From contig NZ_JAVKGN010000001.1 in assembly GCF_031432215.1 (NCBI RefSeq), positions 1,103,421 through 1,167,420 of the forward strand: a stretch of DNA of 64,000 nucleotides, read 5' to 3'. This DNA is from Halodesulfurarchaeum sp. HSR-GB. GTDB taxonomy: Archaea > Halobacteriota > Halobacteria > Halobacteriales > Halobacteriaceae. This document shows positions 9,273-17,278 of this stretch, one piece after another; the first letter of the stretch is position 1, and each line of letters opens with the position of its first letter. The translations under genes and the position numbers were made by a program. Under the pieces are notes generated by a model. It did not search any database. It saw only the letters and a list, made by a program, of their open reading frames with translations, and was not told the origin of the DNA.

Positions 9273-12200
9273 GCACAGACGACCGACCCGATGACGAACC
9301 GAACGTGTCACGGCGCGAATTCGTGAAGGCGGCTGGCGGCTTCACCGCGCTGTCCGCCGGTGGCGCGGCCGGCGAACTGGACTTCTCGTCGCTGTTCGAG
9401 GACGAGACCCAGCACTACGTGGGTACCGACTACGACGAGTACGACGCGAGTGACGTCATCCACACGACCTGTGGGCAGTGCAATACGTTCTGCCCGATCA
9501 AGGTCCGACTGGACGACGGCGGAGCCACGAACTCCACCTACACCTCGCTGGTCCGAAAGCTCGCTGGCAACCCCTACTCGTTTTTGAACACCCAGCCCTT
9601 CGCGCAGGTGCCCTACGACAGCGACTTCACCTCCGTCGCCACCGGCGACCTGGCGGGGACCGGCGACGTCTCGACGGACCGCTGGTCGCTCAACGCGGGT
9701 CGGATGTGCCTGAAGGGACAGGCTGGCATCCAGACGGCCTTCGATTCCTATCGGGTCCGGAAGCCGATGAAACGCGTCGGCGAACGGGGTAGTGACACCT
9801 GGAAGACCATCTCGTGGGACCAGGCGATCCAGGAGATCGTCCACGGCGACGAGGACCTCGGCCATCGCGGCCTCGCTGAGATGTGGGACTACGTCCCCGA
9901 GGAGCAGGTCATGGCCGACAGGGAACAGCTCAGCGACGCCGAATTCGAGGCCAAGTACGAGGACAAACTGATCGATACGGACATCCCGGAACTCGGACCT
10001 ACGGCCAACCAGATCGTCGACGTCGGTGGGTTCCGACGGTTCTTGATCCGGGCGCGGATGTTCCAGGGCTCGTTGGGGACGATCAACAGCCACCATCACG
10101 CCGGCGTCTGTGGCTTCTCCTCTGTCCTCGGGAACGTCAGGTCACACGCGAACACGAAAAAGCGCCAGTACCCGGACATCGAGAACACGGAGTACCTGCT
10201 GGTCTGGGGCACCAACCCGATGGTCTCGAACAAGGGCCCGACCTGGCTGGCCCCGAAACTCACGAACGCGATCGAATCCGGCATGCGCATGGACGTGGTC
10301 GATCCCCGGATGTCCAAGACCGCAGAGAAGGCAGACACCTGGGTCCCGGTCAAGCCGGGGGCTGACGGCGCGCTGGCGATGGGGATGGTCCGGTGGATCC
10401 TCGAACACGAGCGGTACGACGAGGACTATCTGACCAATCCCGCCGACGGCCCCGCGGGAGCGGACGGCGAGACCACCTTCAGCGACGCCACCCACCTCGT
10501 GATCACCGACGGCGATCCGACCACCACTCCGAAGGCAAAGACCAAAGCGGCCGAGGCGCTGGGCGTCGAGGGCGATCGAGCCGTCCTGGACGCGAAGACC
10601 GGCGAGGCTGTCCCGGCTGGCGAGGCCGAGACGGGCACACTGGCGGTCGATACGACCATCGAGGGAACGTCGGTCAAGAGTGTCTTCACGCTCTACCGGG
10701 AGCGGGTCTTCGAACACAGCCTCGAGGAGTACGCCGAGATGGCCGGGGTCCCGGCATCCCAGATCGAGACCATCGCCGACGAGTTCACGAGCCACGGCAA
10801 GCGGGCCGCGATCATGCAGTATCGCGGGCCGTCGATGCACACGAACGGCTTCTACAACACCCGGGCCATCGCGACGCTGCAGCACCTCATCGGCAACTTT
10901 GACTGGAAAGGCGGCCAGATCACGCCGTACGCGAGCTATGGCACCATGGGCGGCCGCTATCAGCTGGGGAACGTCCCGGATGGCCGCACGCCCTGGGGGC
11001 TGCCGATCACCCGGGCGCTCCACAACGCCGAGGACTTCGAGGGCACCCGACTGTTCCCGGACGAGGACGGTGATCCCTACCCCGCGGAACGTCCCTGGTT
11101 CCGCCTCGCCCCCCAGCATCAGGTTCAGGAGATCTACCACAGCGCCCAGGACGAGTATCCCTACTCCATCAACGCGCTGTTCCTGCGGACCTACTCCGAG
11201 AACCACGTCATGGCGGCGGCTGGTGGGGACAACATTACCGACGCGTTGCGGGACGAGGACGCCATCGAACTCCTGGTGGCCTTCGACACCGTCATCGGCG
11301 AGATGAGCGAGAACGCCGATTACATCCTCCCCGAGCCGACCTACCTGGAGCGGTGGGAGAACTTCGGCACCTACCCGAACAAGCGCCTGGCGGACGACAA
11401 GATCAGCCACCCGGCCGTGAGGGTGTTGCCCGACACGAAGCTCTCCGAGCAGGTCCTCATCGACCTGCTGAAGGAGTTGGAGACGACGACTGGCGAATCC
11501 ATGCCAGGTGTCGGCGAGGACGCGATCATCGACCAGAACGGGGACACCTGGCCACTTCACGATCCGGAGGACTTCTACCTCAAGATGACCGCGAACCTGG
11601 CCTTCCAGACCAAGACACTCGATCCGGATCGCGCCGCCCTCGAGCAGAGCAACTCACTCCCGCCGGGACTGGACCGCGAGAGTTTCCCCTACGAGGAAAG
11701 TCCCGTGCCGGACGCCGCCGACGACGAACTACAGGCCTTCCGGGAGGCCCACGAGACGGGCCTCGGCGAGTTCTTCGATTACGAGGAGTGGAAGGGGAAG
11801 GTCAAACCCGAGGAGTGGCGGAAGGTCGTCACCGTTCTCAACCGTGGTGGCCGCTTCGAGGAGCCGATCCCGAACTACGCCGAGGCCTTCGAGAAGCACG
11901 GCTTCGATTACGATTATGCCGAGCGGTACGACCCCTCGAACGCCTACGTGGGGGACAAGATGCGGTACCGCCTCGACGGCGAGGTGACCTTCTTCAACGA
12001 GATCATGCCCGTGGGGAAAGACGCCTACGACGGGACCCACTTCGACCCGCTCCCGAAGGTTACCGACGTGACACACTTCAACGGCGACGTCCTCACGCCA
12101 GTCACGAGTGACACCGAGCCAGAGCGTCCGCTTCATCTCATCAACTGGAAACCACGAACCCAGGGGATGACACGGACCCAGAACGCCCCCTGGCTCCGGG

Positions 12201-12634
12201 AGACACGCCCCGAAAATCCGGTCTGGATAAACCCCGACGACGCCGACCCCCGGGGCATCGAGAACGGCGATGCAATCGAAATCGACGCCGGACGGAAGAC
12301 AGTCGAGGGAATCGCGATGGTCACGGAGGGCATCCGGCCAGGCGTCGTCGGCACCATGTGGGGCTGGGGTCGACACGGCGACGGCGCAATGGAACGAACC
12401 GTCGACGACGAAGCGATTGCCCCGGCCAACGACCGCTATGGCCACTCCCCTTACGAGTTCGACACGCCGATGAAGGAGGAGGCCGGGTACGCGAAGGGAC
12501 GGGACGCCGGCTTCGCTGTCAACCACCTCGCGCCGGTCGACACGACAACCGGCGACGTTGGACCGTCTGACCCGATCGGTGGCGCACAGTCACAATATGA
12601 CACCCACGTGGAGATCACCCGGCGTGAGCAATGA
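9269..12634 (+). CDS. TAT-exported molybdopterin oxidoreductase catalytic subunit (tetrathionate/polysulfide-type)
   Basis: Large catalytic subunit (1121 residues) of a complex-iron-sulfur-molybdoenzyme. A TAT motif SRREFVK with Arg15-Arg16 opens the protein. An N-terminal [4Fe-4S] site uses Cys68, Cys71, Cys75 and Cys147. The molybdopterin domains follow, with WGTNPMVSNKGPTW near residue 314 and a C-terminal dinucleotide-binding domain. Cys281 (HHHAGVCGFSS) is the most likely Mo ligand. A Cys ligand and this length fit the TtrA/ArrA/PsrA side of the family better than Ser-type DMSO reductase. The actual substrate is not determined by sequence. Confidence 0.9.
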   Translation: MSTDDRPDDEPNVSRREFVKAAGGFTALSAGGAAGELDFSSLFEDETQHYVGTDYDEYDASDVIHTTCGQCNTFCPIKVRLDDGGATNSTYTSLVRKLAGNPYSFLNTQPFAQVPYDSDFTSVATGDLAGTGDVSTDRWSLNAGRMCLKGQAGIQTAFDSYRVRKPMKRVGERGSDTWKTISWDQAIQEIVHGDEDLGHRGLAEMWDYVPEEQVMADREQLSDAEFEAKYEDKLIDTDIPELGPTANQIVDVGGFRRFLIRARMFQGSLGTINSHHHAGVCGFSSVLGNVRSHANTKKRQYPDIENTEYLLVWGTNPMVSNKGPTWLAPKLTNAIESGMRMDVVDPRMSKTAEKADTWVPVKPGADGALAMGMVRWILEHERYDEDYLTNPADGPAGADGETTFSDATHLVITDGDPTTTPKAKTKAAEALGVEGDRAVLDAKTGEAVPAGEAETGTLAVDTTIEGTSVKSVFTLYRERVFEHSLEEYAEMAGVPASQIETIADEFTSHGKRAAIMQYRGPSMHTNGFYNTRAIATLQHLIGNFDWKGGQITPYASYGTMGGRYQLGNVPDGRTPWGLPITRALHNAEDFEGTRLFPDEDGDPYPAERPWFRLAPQHQVQEIYHSAQDEYPYSINALFLRTYSENHVMAAAGGDNITDALRDEDAIELLVAFDTVIGEMSENADYILPEPTYLERWENFGTYPNKRLADDKISHPAVRVLPDTKLSEQVLIDLLKELETTTGESMPGVGEDAIIDQNGDTWPLHDPEDFYLKMTANLAFQTKTLDPDRAALEQSNSLPPGLDRESFPYEESPVPDAADDELQAFREAHETGLGEFFDYEEWKGKVKPEEWRKVVTVLNRGGRFEEPIPNYAEAFEKHGFDYDYAERYDPSNAYVGDKMRYRLDGEVTFFNEIMPVGKDAYDGTHFDPLPKVTDVTHFNGDVLTPVTSDTEPERPLHLINWKPRTQGMTRTQNAPWLRETRPENPVWINPDDADPRGIENGDAIEIDAGRKTVEGIAMVTEGIRPGVVGTMWGWGRHGDGAMERTVDDEAIAPANDRYGHSPYEFDTPMKEEAGYAKGRDAGFAVNHLAPVDTTTGDVGPSDPIGGAQSQYDTHVEITRREQ

Positions 12635-13296
12635 GCGAGGCGACTGTCGCCACCGAGTTCGCTCGGGCCCGCGCGGATCTCTACGATCTGCTCTCACGGG
12701 CCTTCGACGGGGACACCGAGGCGCTTGCGGAGGCCCTGGAGACCGGGGTCTTCGGGGATTTCGCCGCGGTCCTGCCGGGGGCCCCTGACACGGCGGCGCT
12801 GACGCGGACAGACCTCGACCAGGACGCCCTCCAGGTCGGCTACGATAACCTCTTTGTCGTGCCGGGTCCCTACTATGTGCCGCCCTTCGCCTCGGGCCAC
12901 GCGACGGAGCCGAGTGAGGCCTACGACTCGGACGCGGCGTACCACGAGGTCGGGACCGCCGGGGAACTCTTCGGCGATCCGGCCGAGTCAGTCGCCACGC
13001 TCTACGACCGCGCGAACTTCACCCCAGAACGCGGTGAGGGGATCCCGGATCACGTCGCCGCGGAGTTCGAGTTCATGGCCCGCCTCGCTGCGCGGCAGGC
13101 TACCGGCGACCCCCAGGCGAGCGAGGAACTGCTCGCGGTTCAGGGGGAGATGATCGAACACCTCGCGTGGCTCGCGGACTTCTCCGAGGCGGTTGGCTCG
13201 GTCGACGACGCTGAAGGGGTGTACGCGGCAGTCTGCTCGTTCGCGAACGCCTTCGTCGCCTGGGATCGTGAACAGTTCGACGCGACAGAATACTGA
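12631..13296 (+). CDS. TorD/DmsD-family molybdoenzyme chaperone
   Basis: Cytoplasmic chaperone that holds the TAT-signal catalytic subunit until cofactor insertion is complete. The 221-residue helical protein has the TorD-like motif VPGPYYVPPFAS at about residues 74-85 and later the helix ending AFVAWDREQF. It overlaps the catalytic subunit stop by 4 nt and is the last gene of the operon. Pairing with a TAT-bearing subunit in the same operon makes the assignment strong. Confidence 0.85.
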   Translation: MSEATVATEFARARADLYDLLSRAFDGDTEALAEALETGVFGDFAAVLPGAPDTAALTRTDLDQDALQVGYDNLFVVPGPYYVPPFASGHATEPSEAYDSDAAYHEVGTAGELFGDPAESVATLYDRANFTPERGEGIPDHVAAEFEFMARLAARQATGDPQASEELLAVQGEMIEHLAWLADFSEAVGSVDDAEGVYAAVCSFANAFVAWDREQFDATEY

Positions 13297-13329
13297 GGCG
13301 CTCGGGGCTAGACAGCGCGCGTCGCCGCG

Positions 13330-14220
13330 CTACTTTCTGTCCCGTGGATAGGGACGGAGCAGCGTGAGTTCCACGGTCGAGTCCGTGACGTCGATGGAGC
13401 CGCCCCACTGTTCGAGCAACGCGTGGACCGGGCCGAGTTCGAGGTCCGGCCGCTCAGCCTCGGTCGCCCGCCCGGTCAACTGCTCGCTGACCGCTGCCGG
13501 GAGCGCCGGCCCGTTGTCGCTAATCTCGACGATCGCCCGTGGCCCCTCGGTCGCAACCTGAATCCGAATCTCGGGGTCGCTCGAATCGTTGTACAGGACG
13601 AGTTGTTTCAGAATCGTCTCGATGATGTCCACGAGGGTCGTCGCCTCCGCAAACACGGTCAGTTCGGGGACCGCCTCCCGGTCGACTTTCATCGCCGGAT
13701 AGGTCACTTGCAGATTCCGCGCGGCCGTCTCGATGACTCTGGAGAGCGTCGCTGTCGTGCCTAGTGGCAGGCTAACAAAAGCCCAGGATGCGAGGCGACC
13801 GACTACCGGCAGGTGGAACGTCGCCGGCCGCAGCAGGGCGCCGTGTGTCGTGTCGGTATCTCGGTCCGTCGCGCCCGGAATCGGGCCCGCGCCCAGTTCA
13901 CGGGTCACGACGGCCTGTCGCTCTCGCTTGCGTCGTTCGACCTGGAGCCGCCGCCCCAGGACCCCCACCGCGAGCACCGCGAGCAGGTTCACACTCGTCT
14001 CGAAGACCTCGCCCAGGACGTTCCCGAGCGGGTCCGCCCCGGTGAGCAGCAGCCAGACCTCCGTCGCCTGGTGGGCGCCCATGAGCCCAAACAAAAGCGA
14101 GGCGATCAGGAACCGCCGTTCCCGGACGATCGCGCCCCAGATTGTCAGGACGAACCCGCCCGCGAGCACCGTGAGGGGCAGGACGGTGAACGCGACCACG
14201 GCAAGTGGATCGGCGGCCAT
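13330..14220 (-). CDS. Membrane histidine-kinase-like protein with degenerate motifs
   Basis: The 296-residue product has three hydrophobic N-terminal helices (about residues 8-30, 36-55 and 70-90) and a C-terminal HATPase_c-like domain. DNGPALP matches the G1 box. However, no phospho-accepting His box is obvious, the N-box reads VDIIETILKQLVLYND without the usual Asn, and the G2 glycines are reduced to LELGPVHALL. It may bind ATP poorly or be a non-catalytic sensor. It converges on the reductase operon, and a sensory link to that operon is only inferred. Confidence 0.65.
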   Translation of the reverse strand: MAADPLAVVAFTVLPLTVLAGGFVLTIWGAIVRERRFLIASLLFGLMGAHQATEVWLLLTGADPLGNVLGEVFETSVNLLAVLAVGVLGRRLQVERRKRERQAVVTRELGAGPIPGATDRDTDTTHGALLRPATFHLPVVGRLASWAFVSLPLGTTATLSRVIETAARNLQVTYPAMKVDREAVPELTVFAEATTLVDIIETILKQLVLYNDSSDPEIRIQVATEGPRAIVEISDNGPALPAAVSEQLTGRATEAERPDLELGPVHALLEQWGGSIDVTDSTVELTLLRPYPRDRK

Positions 14221-14263
14221 TACTGGCGGGTTGGCCGGCCGGCCTCAAAGGTGCGTGGATGTG

Positions 14264-15361
14264 TCAGACCCGCTCGATGGTCACGTGGTCCCGGGTGATC
14301 GCCGCAACTTCCCCGTCGATCGAGGCGTGCTGTGGGTTGCTGATGCCCTCCGGGGCCGGCTCGGCGATCAGGTCCCCCTGCTCGACCCGCTCGCCAGGGA
14401 CCACGACAGGCCGACTCCGCGTGACCAGGCCCTCGAGGCGTTCGTTCGTGAGCAGGGGAATCCGGACGGTGTCGGGCTCGATCCGCTCCGGCTCGGTCTC
14501 GAAGGTACGACTCTTCCAGGCCTGGGGGCCGAGAATGTTGATCCGGCCGCCGCCCAGCGTGTTCTCCGCGGCCAGGCTCTCGTCGACGATTAGCAGGCAG
14601 TTCGTCCGCTTGCGGACGCCGAAATCCGCCGGGCGGTCCTCGATCTCGAAGCTCCAGCCCGGCCCCCCGTCCGCGAGGATTTCGCTCTCGCCGGGGCCGC
14701 CTGGCCGGCCCGCCTGGGCCAGCAGTTCGGTCGCCGGCGTCCCGATCGGCACGTCGAGAAACCGGTGCCGCGGGGTGTCACCATCCACGTGGACCAGTTT
14801 GCGCGTCACGGGTCGTTGTGCTGCGAGGGCCCGGTACACGTTGTACATCGACTCGGTGTTCTGGACGAGCCAGCCGTGATCCAGGGGCAGGTCCGAGCCG
14901 ATGGTGACCCCCGCGACTTCCCGCAGGAGGACACTCTCCATCCCGTACTCGTACCGATCCGGCGTGCAGGCGATGACGACAGACGGGGCCGTATCGACGT
15001 CGATGGGAAGTTCGTCCGGTGTCAGCACGGCGGCGTCGAGTTGTTCTTCGAGAGCCCCCAGCCAGACCCCCCGGTAGGCTTCTTTGGTCCCGATGACGAC
15101 TGTCGAGATCCCCGTTTCGAGCAGCCAGCCGATCAACGCGGCGAGTTCGTCGGCGTGCTCCCGGCCGAGATGCCTGTCTTTGAGGAAGTTCGGCTCGCTC
15201 TCCTGGTGGTTGATCATGACCGCGTCCACGTCGTCGAATCGTTCCCACTTCGCGTAGGCGGGAAAGCCGGCCCCACCGGCGCCGGCCACCCCTGCCGATC
15301 GAATGCGGGACACGAGATCGTCCGGGGTGACGTCCGCGAGTGGTTCGTCTGCATCTGTCAT
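14264..15361 (-). CDS. RnfC/PduS-like SLBB-domain protein without iron-sulfur cysteines
   Basis: The 365-residue protein resembles the flavin/NADH-binding core shared by Nqo1, RnfC and PduS. It opens with AGVAGAGGAGFPAYAKW (about residues 24-40), has a NuoF-like middle, and ends in a C-terminal barrel-sandwich-like segment. Only two Cys residues are visible and no ferredoxin motif is present, so unlike RnfC it cannot carry [4Fe-4S] clusters. It may bind flavin or act as a subunit with an external FeS partner. TTTATC about 25 nt upstream suggests a short-leader promoter. Proximity to the respiratory operon hints at electron transfer. Confidence 0.75.
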   Translation of the reverse strand: MTDADEPLADVTPDDLVSRIRSAGVAGAGGAGFPAYAKWERFDDVDAVMINHQESEPNFLKDRHLGREHADELAALIGWLLETGISTVVIGTKEAYRGVWLGALEEQLDAAVLTPDELPIDVDTAPSVVIACTPDRYEYGMESVLLREVAGVTIGSDLPLDHGWLVQNTESMYNVYRALAAQRPVTRKLVHVDGDTPRHRFLDVPIGTPATELLAQAGRPGGPGESEILADGGPGWSFEIEDRPADFGVRKRTNCLLIVDESLAAENTLGGGRINILGPQAWKSRTFETEPERIEPDTVRIPLLTNERLEGLVTRSRPVVVPGERVEQGDLIAEPAPEGISNPQHASIDGEVAAITRDHVTIERV

Positions 15362-15460
15362 ATGTTAATATACGAACTAGTCTGTGATAAACGTCCACGT
15401 AGGGGCACGTTTCGAGCCGCCGCTGTTCGACGCTGTGAACCGAGAAAACGGAACCCGAAG

Positions 15461-16039
15461 TTAGTCCCGGGAGCCCACGCTCGGGCGGGTGTGCTCGGAG
15501 CCCGTCCCGCGCTTGAGCATGCCGCGGCCCCGGTCACCGGCCGTGGTCAGCCCGCGCATGGCGCGGTTTTTGTGGGCGTCGTCACAGATCCAGTTCAGGT
15601 CGTCGTCGTTCTCGATTGCGGGGTGGTTCGGATCCAGGAGGATCACTTCGAACCACTTCTGGCTGCCGTCCTCGCCGACCCAGTAGGAGTTGAGGACTCG
15701 CAGGTTGATGAACTTCCGCGTCGCCCGCTCCTCGGCGATGCGCTTGAGGTTCTTCTTGCGACCCAGTCGGTTGACGCCGGTGCGCTTCGAGCGCCGGCCG
15801 GCCGTGAACCGGGACTTGCGAGCGCCGCCCTTGCGCACGCTGACGCGTGCCAGGACGACCCCCTGCTTTGCCTTGTAGCCCAGGTCCCGGGCCTTGTCGA
15901 GGCGGGTCGGGCGCTCGATGCGCTCGATGGCGCCCTGCGATCGCCAGTCCTGTTTGCGCTGCCACTGTAGCTCGGCGAGTTTCCCGTCGTCGGGGTCCCG
16001 CCAGGCCTCCTTGATGTACGAGTAGGCGCTTCGTGTCAT
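15461..16039 (-). CDS. rpl15e: 50S ribosomal protein L15e
   Basis: Large-subunit protein specific to archaea and eukaryotes. The 192-residue basic product begins MTRSAYSYIKEAW and includes RLGYKAKQGVV-type segments (ARDLGYKAKQGVVLARV) and the C-terminal MRGLTTAGDRGRGM. The ATG at 16039 was chosen because it matches the family N-terminus; the reading frame stays open for 23 more codons upstream without family similarity. It lies alone on the minus strand. Confidence 0.97.
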   Translation of the reverse strand: MTRSAYSYIKEAWRDPDDGKLAELQWQRKQDWRSQGAIERIERPTRLDKARDLGYKAKQGVVLARVSVRKGGARKSRFTAGRRSKRTGVNRLGRKKNLKRIAEERATRKFINLRVLNSYWVGEDGSQKWFEVILLDPNHPAIENDDDLNWICDDAHKNRAMRGLTTAGDRGRGMLKRGTGSEHTRPSVGSRD

Positions 16040-16176
16040 GGTTACCCGCGGGCGTTGGTGGTTCAACCCTCTCGGGTCACATCCCGTCCCGATGTCTCGG
16101 GAGCCCACTGGTGCCCGCCGTCCAGCGAGTTATCGACACTCCGCCGTGTACCCCCAAAAGGACTTCGAAACCCCGG

Positions 16177-17178
16177 CTACCCGCGACTGACCTGAAACTC
16201 GATCGAGCGATCCCGCTCGAAGGTGATCGGCGTCGCGTCTGGGCCGGGCCGGGAGAGCAGTGTCGCCGACTCGGTCCCCGCTGGAACGGCAAAGACGACG
16301 TACCCCCGGGCTGTCTCACCGGAATCGAGGACGACCGGTGGCTGCCCGACCGCCCCCTGGAGATACTGCGGACCGGACCGCTTGTCGCCGGTTGCAACTG
16401 CGAAGTCCCGCTCCCGGAGGACCTGTGTCGTTTCGGTCGGATTCGTCGCGTTGAACTGGACGACGAGAAACGCCGTATCGTTGTCCGGCTCGAATCGGGT
16501 CCCGTTCGGGCCCACGACCGCCTCCTGGGTTCTGGCGTCCCACTCAACCCCGACCGAGGCGTTCTCGGCCTGGGTAAACGAGACGGCGGTCACGCTGAAC
16601 CCGCCCCCACCGAGTCCGAGATCCGGTCCCGGAAGCCCCCCGAGGACACCCGTCAGGAGCCCACCTACCAGCAGGACGACCAGGAAGAGCGCCCCGACGC
16701 CGAGGAGTCGTTTCCCGCCGACACTCGGGGTCGGCAGATCGACCGTGGGAAGCGACGGGCGGCCGACGGCCGGGAGCAGTCCGAGGAGCCGGCTCGACAG
16801 ACTCTGTGAGGTGTACTCCGCGAGCAGGTCCTCGAAGCCCTCGGCCGAGGCGGTCTCCTCGACGACGCTCGGATCGACCAGGTGCAGGCCGTTGTCCCTG
16901 GCGACCTGGTGGGCCGCGTCGGTGAACGTGCCCTGGGTCGCCGCGACCGGTACGTCGAGAGATTTCTGCTCCCGGAGGGTTTCCAGGGCCCGGACTGCCT
17001 CGGCGTCGACTGGCTCTTGACCGGGGAACACCAGAATGAGACCGCGAGTCCCATCCGGCTGATCGCCCGCGACCAGGAACTGCTCGCCGCGCTCGGTGAT
17101 CTCGGTTTGCCAGTCCCGGCGTTCCCAGATGGTCGCGAGGAACTGTGCGAACTCGTGGCCCGAAAGCTCCTGGACCAT
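16177..17178 (-). CDS. Membrane protein with inactive-looking Mrr-like domain
   Basis: The 333-residue product has an N-terminal region (about 1-115) that follows the Mrr/PD-(D/E)XK restriction fold, ending in a typical FTDAAHQVARDNGLHLVD segment. The catalytic strand, where Mrr proteins have a Q-x-K motif, reads LILVFPG here, so nuclease activity is unlikely. A hydrophobic segment follows at about 158-178. An exported-looking beta-rich domain then carries several N-x-S/T sequons. It may be a membrane-tethered sensor or scaffold. Function unknown. Confidence 0.65.
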   Translation of the reverse strand: MVQELSGHEFAQFLATIWERRDWQTEITERGEQFLVAGDQPDGTRGLILVFPGQEPVDAEAVRALETLREQKSLDVPVAATQGTFTDAAHQVARDNGLHLVDPSVVEETASAEGFEDLLAEYTSQSLSSRLLGLLPAVGRPSLPTVDLPTPSVGGKRLLGVGALFLVVLLVGGLLTGVLGGLPGPDLGLGGGGFSVTAVSFTQAENASVGVEWDARTQEAVVGPNGTRFEPDNDTAFLVVQFNATNPTETTQVLRERDFAVATGDKRSGPQYLQGAVGQPPVVLDSGETARGYVVFAVPAGTESATLLSRPGPDATPITFERDRSIEFQVSRG

Positions 17179-17278
17179 CTCAGGTCACCGCCTCCCGGGG
17201 ACAGGCTGCCATCCCCTGGGACTGCACCCGCGCGGGTAATAAAACATGTCTCACCGATCGGCCCGCTTGTCGGCCACG

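Noticed and set aside
9269..12634. Calling the reductase a DMSO reductase (DmsA)
   Set aside because: The regulator context resembles dms operons, but the anchor is NrfD-type, the catalytic subunit is much longer than DmsA, and the probable Mo ligand is Cys.
16177..17178. Idea that the Mrr-like protein is part of a restriction-modification system
   Set aside because: No modification methylase is adjacent, the catalytic motif is absent, and the protein is membrane-anchored. The methyltransferase at 24156 is a generic SAM enzyme 7 kb away.
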